Part shown: piece after piece, positions 51,501 through 55,001 of the stretch
Numbering within the stretch: position 1 is the first letter of the stretch
Layout of the letters: each line of letters starts with the position of its first letter
Assembly: GCA_029964075.1 (NCBI GenBank)
Contig: CM057133.1
Coordinates: 13,416,699 to 13,480,698, forward strand
Length of the DNA: 64,000 nucleotides
Direction of reading: 5' to 3'
Source of the DNA: Patiria pectinifera
Taxonomy: Eukaryota; Echinodermata; Asteroidea; Valvatida; Asterinidae
Position numbers and translations under genes: made by a program
The notes under the pieces: generated by a model
The model's database searches: none
Seen by the model: the letters and a program-made list of their open reading frames with translations, nothing else
What the model was told of the DNA's origin: nothing

Positions 51501-52254
51501 TCGTTTCCAATATTAACAATACTCAAAATCCAAAGAAACAAGTACTAACACCATGACCTAACCCTTTTAAGTTTCAGCTCCGCTCTGTGGATATTTCACT
51601 TTTAAGACAGTGAAAACCATGCACATAACAACCTTTTGATCACAAAAACAGAATTTCGTCCATAGCCCTCTTTATTACTATTAGAAAAATCAGTCCAATG
51701 ACCATGATGACTGATTTTTACTAGTATTAGAAATCACATAACGTACATTTCTTGATTTTTTATTGGAAATGACAGTAAACCAGATGGAATAAATTCACAG
51801 GGTGTTCAGTTCCAGAATGATCAAAGTTTAATCCAAGTACACTTTTTTGATAATAATTTGATACAGGCATGCAACTGGGAATTTGGAAGAAGAAAAAGGG
51901 AAACTCCAAACCACACAAGACTTTGTACAGTATTCTTCAATTTGTAATGGCATTCATGAGAAGTAAAAAACGAGGAAATCTGAGGATCCCAGGAAAAGTT
52001 TTATTCCTGTTGATAGGTTACTTCTGGGATATGCCTTTAAAATAATGATATTGTATGCCAATGCCATATATATCAGATGTTCACAGTAAACCCTCTGATG
52101 TATTTCTCTTATTGAATTAATTACCTTGTTCAGCTTGCACGGGATCCAGACAAACATAGCACACTGTTGCAGCAAACCACGCCAGATAAATATTCACAAT
52201 CCTTTGTCTTCTGAAAGTTAAATTCCAACTTGCAGTTCTTCCAATTCCATCCAT
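6513..52254 (-). CDS. Secreted Ig/EGF protein with a duplicated novel Cys-rich module (whole gene, 11 exons)
   Basis: The coding sequence joins, in minus-strand order, 52254-52125, 39882-39632, 28754-28586, 24314-24144, 23468-23355, 20511-20274, 12762-12554, 10810-10709, 10138-10004, 7812-7720 and 6565-6513. All introns are GT-AG, adjoining phases match at every junction (1,0,1,1,1,2,1,1,1,1), and the total is 1665 nt, which gives 554 residues and a stop. Predicted order: signal peptide (1 to about 41), Cys-rich module copy 1 (45-183), I-set Ig domain (about 185-278), Cys-rich module copy 2 (283-423), EGF-like domains (about 432-459, 464-491, 509-535) and a 16-residue tail. There is no hydrophobic segment after the signal peptide, so the product should be secreted, probably an extracellular-matrix or ligand-binding protein. 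The exons are visibly richer in G and C than the introns. I do not recognise the module or an orthologue. An exon missed inside a long intron cannot be excluded. Confidence 0.88.
6691..6880. mobile_element. Tc1/mariner- or pogo-like MITE, about 190 bp
   Basis: The ends are inverted: CAGTCGAGTCTCGTTAATAC at the left and the complement of CAGTCAAATCTCGTTAGTAC at the right, each flanked by TA, which fits a TA target-site duplication. The CAGTC...CTCGTTAATAC end is typical of pogo/Tigger-related elements. It lies in intron 10. No coding sequence remains. Confidence 0.65.
6940..7110 (-). mobile_element. tRNA-derived SINE (copy 1 of family I)
   Basis: On the minus strand the head reads GGGCTGGATAGCTCAGTA (A box near 7047-7034) and CAGTTTCAAACCC (B box near 7000-6988). 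It is followed by TTTGTTCAAC and TAAAATTA, which also follow the tRNA head at 56161. It is a Pol III-type retroposon in intron 10, not a functional tRNA, because the acceptor stem does not pair. Confidence 0.65.
7720..7812 (-). CDS. Exon 10: EGF-like domain 3
   Basis: Residues 508-537, phase 1-1 symmetric exon of 93 nt. The acceptor is GGTTTTTTTTCCCCAG|GA and the donor CATG|GTAAGC. Six cysteines: ICRRIC, MHGGKC, HGGCFC and RGRYC. It is the smallest of the three EGF exons. Another open frame covers the same DNA on this strand, but only this frame gives the EGF spacing and agrees with the phase of exon 9. Confidence 0.93.
7980..8067 (+). repeat. 43-bp tandem duplication
   Basis: Two adjacent copies of AAGTTAATTTCGAAGTTTAT...AAAGCGCC (starts 7981 and 8024) differ at only a few bases, indicating a recent local duplication within intron 9. 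Confidence 0.9.
9664..9756 (-). mobile_element. Fragment of a short interspersed element (GGGGCAGATCCAGGA end)
   Basis: On the minus strand this begins CAGGGGCAGATCCAGGATTT, carries a C/G homopolymer tract, and ends GACAGGCGGAC. The same order of motifs occurs on the plus strand at 24708-24803. A CGGATCCAGGA end also appears near 44530. It is a non-coding element of an unassigned family. Confidence 0.6.
10004..10138 (-). CDS. Exon 9: EGF-like domain 2 with linker
   Basis: Residues 463-506, phase 1-1 symmetric exon of 135 nt. The acceptor is TTCCTTCTACCTACACAG|CC and the donor TTCACAG|GTGGGT. It has six cysteines: CEPAC, GSVCIRPGVCSC and a last Cys in DDGLC. A basic, serine-rich linker (GSSSRLMGKSKSRFT) follows, which the other two EGF exons lack. 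This makes the second EGF the only one with a spacer after it. Confidence 0.93.
10139..10708 (-). other. Intron 8
   Basis: A 570-bp intron between EGF exons 1 and 2. It contains the 142-bp MITE and otherwise plain AT-rich sequence. Confidence 0.85.
10458..10599. mobile_element. 142-bp MITE with 13-bp inverted ends (family M2, copy 1)
   Basis: Left end CAGGCCTGCAACT and right end complementary to CAGGCATGCAACT. The flanks carry a perfect 6-bp direct repeat ACTTTA (10452-10457 and 10600-10605), consistent with a target-site duplication. Related copies are at 35337-35479 and 51864-52009. It lies in intron 8, between EGF exons. Confidence 0.85.
10709..10810 (-). CDS. Exon 8: EGF-like domain 1
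   Basis: Residues 429-461, phase 1-1 symmetric exon of 102 nt. The acceptor is CATTGCAG|GT and the donor ATCC|GTAAGT. It has six cysteines in the spacing C-x3-C-x5-C-x5-C-x-C-x8-C, with CENGGIC and CRCPRGYKGALC. The compact spacing without a DxxE calcium-binding N-terminus resembles the short EGF modules of proteins such as WIF1 and the HHIP C-terminus. That is family resemblance only, not orthology. Confidence 0.95.
11176..11407 (+). mobile_element. Partial copy of the ~520-bp TTAAAGGGAA element (family M1)
   Basis: Right half only. It keeps the central palindrome region CCAACGCAGGTCAGCC/GACCAGCGTTGG, then CTTTTCTTGAAAATGACAGC, GTGCCATGATTTAACAGGATG and the terminal TTCCCATTTA. The same order occurs in the copies at 26004, 30273 and 30787. 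Confidence 0.8.
12115..12414 (-). mobile_element. tRNA-derived SINE (family II, copy 1)
   Basis: On the minus strand the head carries GTGGTCTAGTGATAGAG (A box near 12408-12392) and GGGTTCGAGCCCGAC (B box near 12365-12351), followed by a ~230-bp body ending in CCCCTTTACCTTTAA. It matches the plus-strand copy at 28139-28443 along its whole length. Short open frames over this segment are not genes. Confidence 0.85.
12554..12762 (-). CDS. Exon 7: Cys-rich module copy 2, second half
   Basis: Residues 359-427. The acceptor is TTTTGTTTTGCTGCAG|T in phase 2, exactly what exon 6 requires. The donor AAAG|GTGGGT leaves in phase 1. The exon supplies the last Cys of the CxxC pair (359), then NNMAGIGRHC (366-375), SCLGEGRID (384-392), C405 and GLVSGVVCCR (410-419). 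The vicinal Cys pair of copy 1 (157-158) is replaced here by YG within VFYGKRKQGG, which is also strikingly basic, as is SKRRKR (376-381). Basic runs KRRKR and GKRK could act in heparin binding or as convertase sites; this is inference. Confidence 0.9.
13425..13530 (-). mobile_element. Possible tRNA-like retroposon head
   Basis: The minus strand reads TAGCCTAGCGGTTAAGAGCA, which resembles a tRNA A-box region, followed by a weak B-like TGGTGTTTCAGAG. Only one copy was seen and the B box is poor. Confidence 0.3.
13963..14210 (+). repeat. 124-bp tandem duplication
   Basis: Two adjacent copies begin CACATGATGTATAAAAAGG at 13963 and 14087. Both contain CCTTCAGATTATCCGAAATA, GGGTAAACC and GTGTCTGAATTTG in register. 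Divergence is a few percent. Confidence 0.9.
16918..17063. mobile_element. Fold-back element with TTAGGG core (copy 1)
   Basis: A core of TTAGGG repeats (16972-17007) is flanked by oppositely oriented short tandem units: CCGATGTTCCCC-type units at 16920-16964 and GGGGAACATCGGTA-type units at 17038-17063, with ATTTC joints at each side. The same architecture, with different arm sequence, is found at 27417-27581. The telomere-type core is the vertebrate/echinoderm hexamer. Confidence 0.75.
18736..18806. ncRNA. Hairpin resembling a microRNA precursor (candidate)
   Basis: A 16-bp perfect stem (CTACAGCTGAGGACCT at 18742-18757 with its complement at 18780-18795) is extended toward the loop by a C/A mismatch and three pairs (18759-18761 with 18776-18778). 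It is extended at the base by CAATT/AATTG (18736-18740, 18802-18806) across an asymmetric bulge. Total length is 71 nt with a 14-nt terminal loop, within microRNA-precursor geometry. It could equally be a palindromic transposon remnant, and the strand is undecidable from sequence. Confidence 0.35.
18819..18895 (+). repeat. Interspersed repeat, copy 1 of 3 (AATTAACTGTGATATC type)
   Basis: Contains AGCCAATTAACTGTGATATC, TAATTAATGATTCAGAGAAA, TGATCC and AATCTCCTTGACAAT. Matching copies are at 27259-27342 (plus) and 29507-29588 (minus). Confidence 0.75.
20274..20511 (-). CDS. Exon 6: Cys-rich module copy 2, first half
   Basis: Residues 280-357 plus two bases of codon 358. The acceptor is TTTCCGTTCACAG|CT (phase 1) and the donor TTCAAG|GTGAGT (phase 2). 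Signature: PAACSDGSTEG (280-290), VAACAGSWKG (297-306), LCAHGWHVC (314-322), ISWKDA (333-338), GCYAMN (343-348) and GTC (354-356). It is the paralogue of exon 2. The Cys residues, the tryptophans of SWxG, GWxVC and (S/T)W, and the GCYA motif are all kept. The intron sits about eight codons earlier than in copy 1 and in a different phase, so it is not simply the ancestral position. Confidence 0.93.
20574..20830. mobile_element. SINE-like repeat
   Basis: Contains TTACAGTGCTATATACCAAA, TCTCAAAGCGCTTCACAATT and GGGTTCGAAACCCA (B-box-like). These are characteristic of short retroposons in marine deuterostomes. A related tail (GAAGCGCCTTGGGCATC, GGCGCTATACAAGAATTAGA) is near 22838-22905. Confidence 0.4.
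22910..23312. mobile_element. hAT-like MITE, about 400 bp (copy 1)
   Basis: The left end AGGGTGTGCATTTACGGGTA mirrors the right end, whose complement starts TAGGGCTGTGCATTGGAACC. The interior shares GGGTACC-rich ends, CCTGGTTTTCATTT and GTCTGAGAAGTTACT with a partial copy at about 58050-58490. AGGGCTGTGCA-type ends are common in hAT-derived MITEs. It lies in intron 5. Confidence 0.6.
23355..23468 (-). CDS. Exon 5: Ig domain, C-terminal half
   Basis: Residues 242-278, phase 1 in and out. The acceptor is AACTTTGTTTAG|GA and the donor AAAAAGG|GTGAGC. The hallmark D-A-G-Q-Y-S-C (252-258) gives the F-strand tyrosine corner and the second core Cys (258), which would pair with Cys209. It is followed by VNSAGTA and a G-strand, AFLQVN. 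The short 675-bp intron inside the Ig domain falls between the C'/D region and the E strand, a common place for a split Ig domain. Confidence 0.95.
23469..24143 (-). other. Intron 4 (inside the Ig domain)
   Basis: A 675-bp intron whose centre is the fold-back element. The remainder is AT-rich. Confidence 0.85.
23805..24002. mobile_element. Fold-back element with ~75-bp arms
   Basis: The left arm (23805-23877, CCTTTTCGGAGTTCCAACTG...CCTTTGACA) is nearly the exact reverse complement of the right arm (23927-24002, TGTCAAAGGGCATTTGAGAC...CTCCGAAAAGG), with a ~49-bp loop. It occupies much of the short intron that splits the Ig domain and would form a strong hairpin in the transcript. Confidence 0.85.
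24144..24314 (-). CDS. Exon 4: Ig domain, N-terminal half
   Basis: Residues 185-240, phase 1 in and phase 1 out. The acceptor is TTTTTGACTATAG|AG and the donor AACAG|GTCAGT. It shows the first half of an I-set immunoglobulin fold: a PPEVSVDEGEGFTLHC B-strand region with the core Cys at 209, the GSPTP turn, and the invariant Trp at 221 in VTWLKDN. The domain is completed by exon 5. A nearby alternative acceptor two bases downstream (AGAG) would shift the frame and is not used in this model. Confidence 0.95.
24429..24480. repeat. Short inverted repeat
   Basis: TTCCATACCAGCGAACAT and ATGTTCGCCAGTATGGAA pair at 16 of 18 positions around a ~16-nt loop. A third, single arm (TTCCATACTAGCGAACA) lies just upstream near 24396. 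Function is unknown. Confidence 0.6.
24708..24803 (+). mobile_element. Short interspersed element (CAGGGGCGGATCCAGGAATT end)
   Basis: Starts CAGGGGCGGATCCAGGAATT, carries a G run, and ends TGTTGACAGGCGGACAT. It is homologous in reverse orientation to 9664-9756. Confidence 0.6.
24909..25069. mobile_element. MITE with GGCCTGTCGCCA ends
   Basis: The left end GGCCTGTCGCCAGCC is mirrored at the right end by TTGGCGACGGGCCTG. The interior has long G and GGGCCC-rich runs. About 160 bp, non-coding. Confidence 0.55.
26004..26524 (+). mobile_element. M1 element, full-length copy (~520 bp)
   Basis: Begins TTAAAGGGAATATACATCAT and ends GCAAATGTTGTAATTTCCCTTTAA, which are imperfect inverted ends. Internal landmarks are TGCTGTAATTTTCAGAAATG, AGTCTGGTTCCCTGACTCCA, AGGGAACCAGTCTAGCTGGC and a palindromic core near 26338-26362. 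No coding capacity. Confidence 0.9.
27259..27342 (+). repeat. Interspersed repeat, copy 2 of 3
   Basis: GCAATTAACCATGATATCTA, ATTAATGACTCAGGGAAA and ATGATCCAATACTCC match copy 1 at 18819. Confidence 0.7.
27417..27581. mobile_element. Fold-back element with TTAGGG core (copy 2)
   Basis: The core CCCTAACCCTAACCCTAGCC (27485-27507) is the complement strand of TTAGGG repeats. The left arm has three ATGTTCC(G/A)ACACCCCT-type units, and the right arm has three GTCGGAACATAGGGG-type units in opposite orientation. Same design as 16918-17063. Confidence 0.8.
28139..28443 (+). mobile_element. tRNA-derived SINE (family II, copy 2)
   Basis: A box TGGTCTAGCGGTGG (28147-28160), B box GGTTCGAGCCC (28190-28200), then a ~240-bp body ending CCCCTTTACCTTTAC. 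It matches the reverse-oriented copy at 12115-12414. It sits only about 150 bp upstream of the exon 3 donor side, in intron 3. Confidence 0.85.
28586..28754 (-). CDS. Exon 3: Cys-rich module copy 1, second half
   Basis: Residues 128-183. The acceptor is ATACCTGACAG|GAT in phase 0, matching the phase-0 donor of exon 2. The donor TCAG|GTTGGT leaves in phase 1. Signature: DDMGGVGRGC (128-137), SCLGKGRID (146-154), a vicinal CC at 157-158, C at 167, and GITTGVLCCR (172-181). It has seven cysteines, so together with exon 2 copy 1 has 14, an even number compatible with full disulphide pairing. It aligns without gaps to the body of exon 7, 22 of 56 positions identical by hand count. Confidence 0.93.
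29507..29588 (-). repeat. Interspersed repeat, copy 3 of 3
   Basis: Reverse-complement match to 18819-18895, including GCCAATTAACCATGATATCT and AATCTCCTTGACAAT. Confidence 0.75.
30273..30790 (+). mobile_element. M1 element, tandem copy a
   Basis: Begins TTAAAGGGAATGTACAACAT and ends GTTGTATCTTCCCTTTAA. The central palindrome is CCAACGATGGTCGGCC/GACCACCGTTGG near 30608-30637. Its right end is shared with the next copy. Confidence 0.92.
30787..31317 (+). mobile_element. M1 element, tandem copy b
   Basis: Begins in the TTTAAAGGGAATGTACATCA that overlaps the end of copy a, and ends GTTTTATCTTCCCTTTAA. The core palindrome CCAACGGTGGTCGGCCGACC spans about 31126-31154. Two full elements in direct tandem sharing one terminus. 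Confidence 0.92.
32220..32540. repeat. Degenerate GTACTCG-rich repeat
   Basis: Irregular repeats of TACCCGTACTTGTACTCG-like sequence at both sides of a ~130-bp centre, with partially inverted orientation at the right (GTACTCGTACTTGTACGAGC). It is probably an eroded DNA element. The open frame on the minus strand across it is repeat-derived. Confidence 0.55.
32746..32884 (+). repeat. 46-bp tandem repeat, three copies
   Basis: Copies start at 32746, 32792 and 32838, each with TACATTTGCAATAGGCCCTA and GTATTTTGTCTTTAAAT. They are nearly identical, hence recent. Confidence 0.93.
35337..35479. mobile_element. M2 MITE, copy 2
   Basis: The ends CAGGCATGCAACT and AGTTGCATGCCTG are a perfect 13-bp inverted repeat. 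The flanks GTCAAAT and GTCAAGT resemble a target-site duplication with one change. The interior matches 10458-10599 closely. Confidence 0.9.
35596..36019. mobile_element. hAT-like MITE, about 420 bp
   Basis: The left end AGGCTGTCCTGAATATAACG and the right end, complementary to TAGGGCTGTCAATTTTGAAT, form imperfect inverted repeats. Subterminal AATATTCGAATA-like motifs occur on both sides. Non-coding. Confidence 0.55.
37060..37764 (-). other. Long open frame (234 codons) of uncertain status
   Basis: This is the longest uninterrupted frame in the window. The translation starts with a hydrophobic stretch and then becomes mixed, without a recognisable domain, cysteine pattern or repeat. It lies inside intron 2 of the secreted-protein gene on the same strand. 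Its upstream end overlaps a repeat shared with 51270-51412 (37755-37872), and I see no promoter or homologue. It is most likely a chance frame in a locally GC-richer, possibly transposon-derived segment. Confidence 0.15.
37755..37872 (+). repeat. Interspersed repeat, copy 1 of 2
   Basis: Shares CAGAACATACACAGT, GTTTCTAAACTA, AACTGACTATGTTAACCAGG-like and GGATTCTAAAAG in order with 51270-51412. Confidence 0.65.
39632..39882 (-). CDS. Exon 2: Cys-rich module copy 1, first half
   Basis: Residues 45-127. The acceptor is TTTTCAACCCCAG|GT and the donor CAG|GTGAGT; the exon enters in phase 1 and leaves in phase 0. Visible signature: CSNG (45-48), AACSGSWQG (60-68), LCAAGWDVC (76-84), a tryptophan at 97, GCYAYN (105-110) and CxxC (118-121). 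It has seven cysteines (45, 62, 77, 84, 106, 118, 121) and one N-glycosylation sequon, NAS at 72. It aligns without gaps to exon 6 over 77 positions with 33 identities by hand count. I cannot name the domain. The paired WxG and LCAxGWxVC motifs should be distinctive enough for a profile search. Confidence 0.93.
40325..40440. mobile_element. SINE family I tail fragment
   Basis: GCACCTTGTAATTGTCC and CACTTTCCCATTGTG resemble the tail following the tRNA-like head at 56161 (GCACCTTGTCACTTTCCCAT). No tRNA head is found here. Confidence 0.35.
40489..40606 (+). repeat. 59-bp tandem duplication
   Basis: TTCATCCATGACAATGACGT and its copy TTCATCCATGACAATTACGT begin at 40489 and 40548; both end in AGAGGACA(C/T)TGGC-like sequence. 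Confidence 0.85.
41796..42055. mobile_element. MITE with ~35-bp inverted ends
   Basis: The left arm begins ATGTGATGCGATCAAGCTAA, continues ATGAGTCATTTGTCG, and is mirrored almost exactly by the right arm at 42021-42055. About 260 bp with no coding sequence. It lies in intron 1. Confidence 0.85.
44681..45171 (-). mobile_element. M1 element, minus orientation
   Basis: Reverse-oriented copy with GCTGTCATTTTCAAGAAAAA, GCCGACCATTGTTGG, CTAGTCTGGTTCCCTGAC and TTCTGAAAATTACAGCCAAA in the expected order. The ends are diverged. Confidence 0.85.
45786..46373 (-). mobile_element. Diverged M1-related element
   Basis: The ends TTAAAGGTGTTATGGACGCC and GGTATCCGTTACCTTTAA are inverted. The interior keeps CATCCTGTGAAACCAATGTG, CTCTCATTTTCAAGAAAAGA and GCGATGGTCAGGAACAGACC. 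It is a subfamily distinct from the other copies. Confidence 0.6.
48560..49081 (-). mobile_element. M1 element, minus orientation, full length
   Basis: Starts TTAAGGTAATGTACACAACA and ends GTTGTATATTCCCTTTAA, with the GGTCGGCCAACCATTG core near 48738 and AGTCTGCTTCCC / GTAAACCAGACTAC inner inverted motifs. Confidence 0.9.
50140..50452 (+). repeat. Diverged ~161-bp tandem duplication
   Basis: GTGCCGAGGTAAA...GTGACCAAGGATAG...AAGAAAGGAAGAAT and its diverged copy are offset by about 161 bp (TGCCGAGG at 50193 and 50354). Confidence 0.7.
51270..51412 (+). repeat. Interspersed repeat, copy 2 of 2
   Basis: Diverged match to 37755-37872, including GAACATACACAGT and GTTTCTAAACTA. Confidence 0.6.
51864..52009. 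mobile_element. M2 MITE, copy 3
   Basis: The left end is CAGGCATGCAACT. The right end is decayed (AGTTTTATTCCTG). A perfect 6-bp flank repeat, TTGATA, lies on both sides. It ends about 115 bp downstream of the exon 1 donor. Confidence 0.85.
52125..52254 (-). CDS. Exon 1: start codon and signal peptide
   Basis: This exon encodes residues 1-43 and the first base of codon 44. The ATG at 52254 has A at -3 and G at +4 (AAGTATGG) and is the first ATG after an in-frame TAA 36 nt upstream, which decides the start. The N-region has a basic patch (FRRQR, residues 14-18), followed by a hydrophobic run, IVNIYLAWFAATVCYVCL (19-36), and a V-x-A site (VQA, 39-41) before EQ, which together make a convincing signal peptide with likely cleavage after residue 41. 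The donor is CAAG|GTAATT in phase 1, the usual phase after a signal-peptide exon, and it matches the phase-1 acceptor of the next exon 12.2 kb away. The N-region is long, so TargetP-style doubt remains, but every element fits. Confidence 0.8.
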
Positions 52255-52890
52255 ACTTGCTTGCCACTTGTTCCACAAAACTAACACTTAGCAGGAGATG
52301 GACGTACTTGCCCCACGGAGAGGGCAAAAGGCAACTTCGTTTGGTTTCCGAATAAAAGAGCTAGGGAAAAAAAAATAAACGATCCGCAAACAGACCAAAT
52401 TCCTGCGAATTATCTAACCATAGGTTCAAAAACCACACGTTTGTTCTCTCCGGAGTAACACGTTTTGTCCGCAGAGATAAAAAACGAGGATAAAAGGCAT
52501 TCACGCACCACAAAGCAGAGTTGTACAAACAAATCTGTAGTGCCAACTTTTTTCCTCTAAAAAGATCACTGTGTTATCAATCCCCGCACTTGCTGTACAG
52601 AAAGTTAACTTTTGTGTGTAATCAAAGCGCAAATAGTATCTTTTGTCGGAGAGAGCTAGAGAATACACACGTCTATCTTCACTTCATCCAGGCTTGCACT
52701 GTCACCCTCCACTTCACTGGACCGTGGCATACCACATTACCAACTGCATGAACTACTCTCCGTCAATCAAGGACCTGTATTTACTCCAATAGTCCCAGTG
52801 CTTATGATGCACGCACTATGTACTGTGCATGCACTACACAACAGTCCCTATACAGAGAAGTGGGAGGGGCTTCAAAGCTGTCAGTGCTCC

Positions 52891-52970
52891 CTGTGATTGG
52901 CAGGGACAGAGCTAATCCACCGGCCAATCAGGACTTCCTCCTGTGGCAGTAGATGGCCAATCAGATTGGC
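52891..52970. promoter_or_regulatory. Cluster of four CCAAT boxes upstream of exon 1
   Basis: ATTGG at 52896-52900, CCAATCA at 52924-52930, CCAATCAG at 52957-52964 and ATTGG at 52965-52969 lie within 80 bp, 640-715 bp upstream of the ATG. This is a plausible NF-Y-bound promoter for the minus-strand gene if a 5' UTR of several hundred bases is assumed. No TATA box was seen. Confidence 0.3.
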
Positions 52971-53332
52971 AAATTGACAAACTTCTCACAGGCATGTTAA
53001 CTACATGTTATAGTACAGTGTTTCCTGAGCTGCAGTGCCATAGACACTGGGCTCCAGTAATATTACCAGCAGACACATGCGGTTGCTGAACTGAACGCTG
53101 AGGAAACCAGTGATTTACTGGAACAGATGGAAAAATACTCACCAGCATTCCTGGTAGTTTAATATTATAAATCATTTTGCTGATTGAAATGTACAGTTTA
53201 TTTGAAACTGTTGCGAAGACTTCCAAAATTGAAAGAAGAAACACTTGCTGTTGTCAGAATTTAGTTCAAAACTAAATGAATGTGTGCACCACATCTGTAA
53301 GAGTGGAAAAACAGCAATGTCATGGCAAAAAG

Positions 53333-54018
53333 TTTAAAGGTATAGGCCCTACATGTATGAAAAAAACATGCAAAGAAAATTTTGTACAACATTTTCTTTT
53401 GCTGTAATTTTCAGAAATGAATGGATTGGGGGGTTAGCATTTTTTAGCAAATATTGTAACACTGACCTGTTTAAGTTTTGTGTTCATAGATGCTGGAAAA
53501 CCAAGGAAAAATTGCTGTTCTTGTTGTCTGGTTCCCTGACCCTACTTCAGACGAAACAAATAATAGTCTCAAGCATCCTGTTAAAATCATGGCACCTATT
53601 GTGCTGTCATTTTCAAGAAGAGTTGACTTTTTGTATCAATTTCAAACAATGGTCGGCCGACCAATGTTTGGGGAAAAAAATGAATTTTTTCAAATACTAG
53701 GCCTACCCCACCCCTAATTTACCAAATTCAGTTGGTCCACATTTTGGTTACACATCCGTGAGCGGGTGCAGGCAAGCTAATCTGGTTCCCTGACATGACA
53801 ATTTCCCGACGTCTAATAAATTGCTCCATTTCATCTGATAGGGTCAGGGAAACAGACTATACACGTAAGAACAGCAATTTTTTCTTGGTTTGTCCAGCAT
53901 CTATGAACACAAAACTTTAAACAGGTCAGTGTAACAATATTTGCTATAAAATACTAACCCCAATTCCATCCATTTCTGAAAATTACAACAAAAGCAAATG
54001 TTGCATTACCTTTAATAT
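53333..54018. mobile_element. Head-to-head composite of two M1 elements
   Basis: The left part (53395-53550) reads TGCTGTAATTTTCAGAAATG and onward in plus orientation. The right part runs in minus orientation and ends TTCTGAAAATTACAACAAAA. Both outer ends are the same M1 end, giving ~155-bp inverted arms. The junction is near 53555, where the plus copy jumps to the minus copy at CAAATAATAGTCTCAAGCAT. Confidence 0.8.
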
Positions 54019-54548
54019 AAATCTCACATCAACAACCATCCCAGACAATGTCAAAAATACCCATAACTATGTGCCATGGTTACCCATTGTGAAATATAAT
54101 TGGATCTAATAGCATTCACATGGAGGCACTGATTTTCAAATATAAATAAATGCTGCTATGCCAGGTGATCACACAGTGTGATTATAAATGCCCAACATGC
54201 GTGAAGTAGAGGCGCCCCGCGCCAGTCACACTGTTTCATTAATGCGCATCAACCGACCGTGGAGACATTTTTAAAAATATCCCATCGTTGGATTTAACCA
54301 TTTGCGAAGTCTGGAATTTTGGTCGGGCAGAACTGATTGAAACTTTAGCACTTTGATGAAATGATTCATAGTCTTTTTTCTTTTTAATCCTGAGAGTCTG
54401 GGGAAGTAGATTTTGGGTTTGTAATATTTTCAAACTACAACTATAAATTCAGTGCTTTTTGTTCTGGAAAAACAGAATTTTGTGACTTTCAACATTATGT
54501 AGGCTACAATAAGTTAAAAGAATTGTTCTGCAAGGTGTCTATAGGGCA

Positions 54549-54930
54549 AACAAATTAAAAATTGACAAAAATAATTTGCGGGCACAGAAAAAGTTTCAAA
54601 TCAGTTTCCAATTCTGACTAAACAATGCATGTCCGCTGTTTATAGTTAAGTATTTTTTAACATTTCTTGTCAAAATTGACAAATGAGACTAATGACAAGT
54701 TGAGGGCACAGAAAAAAATTCAAACTCAGTTTCCATTTTTGACTTAACAATGGATGATTGTTCTCCTTTAAGTTATTATTTTGTAACATACCTTGTCAAA
54801 ATTGACTGAGACACATGACAAGTTGAGGGCACAGAAAAAATTTCAAAATCAGTTTCTCATTCTGAAGTAAAAAAAAAAAGTGATTCTGCTTCTTTAAGAT
54901 ATTTTTTACCTTGACAATACCTTGTCCTGA
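54549..54930 (+). repeat. ~124-bp tandem repeat, three copies
   Basis: GGGCACAGAAAA recurs at 54580, 54704 and 54827. Each unit also has TCAGTTTCC, a run ending in TTTAAG or TTTAGTTAAG, and CTTGTCAAAATTGAC. Copies are diverged, and the last fades into CTTGACAATACCTTGTC. Confidence 0.88.
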
Positions 54931-55001
54931 TAGTCCTAAAAAGATTACATTGGCTCCTAGTGACACACAAACCGCAGAAATCACAATCAGATCATCCAAA
55001 G

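Larger units (their letters stand above)
39883..52124 (-). other. Intron 1
   Basis: The first intron, 12.2 kb, separates the signal-peptide exon from module copy 1. It contains the 59-bp duplication, the 260-bp MITE, three M1 elements, a CA microsatellite near 42625-42645, the ~161-bp duplication and M2 copy 3. 43000-44650 and 46400-48550 show nothing I can name. A plus-strand frame at 50700-51044 is lysine-rich and without domain evidence. Confidence 0.7.
52255..55001 (-). other. 5' flank of the main gene and intergenic region
   Basis: The first ~100 bp upstream of the ATG would be 5' UTR. The CCAAT cluster follows at 52891-52970, then the composite M1 element and the 124-bp tandem repeat. 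An open stretch near 54920-55015 translates to a hydrophobic segment but lacks an ATG and abuts the repeat, so it is not called. Confidence 0.5.
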
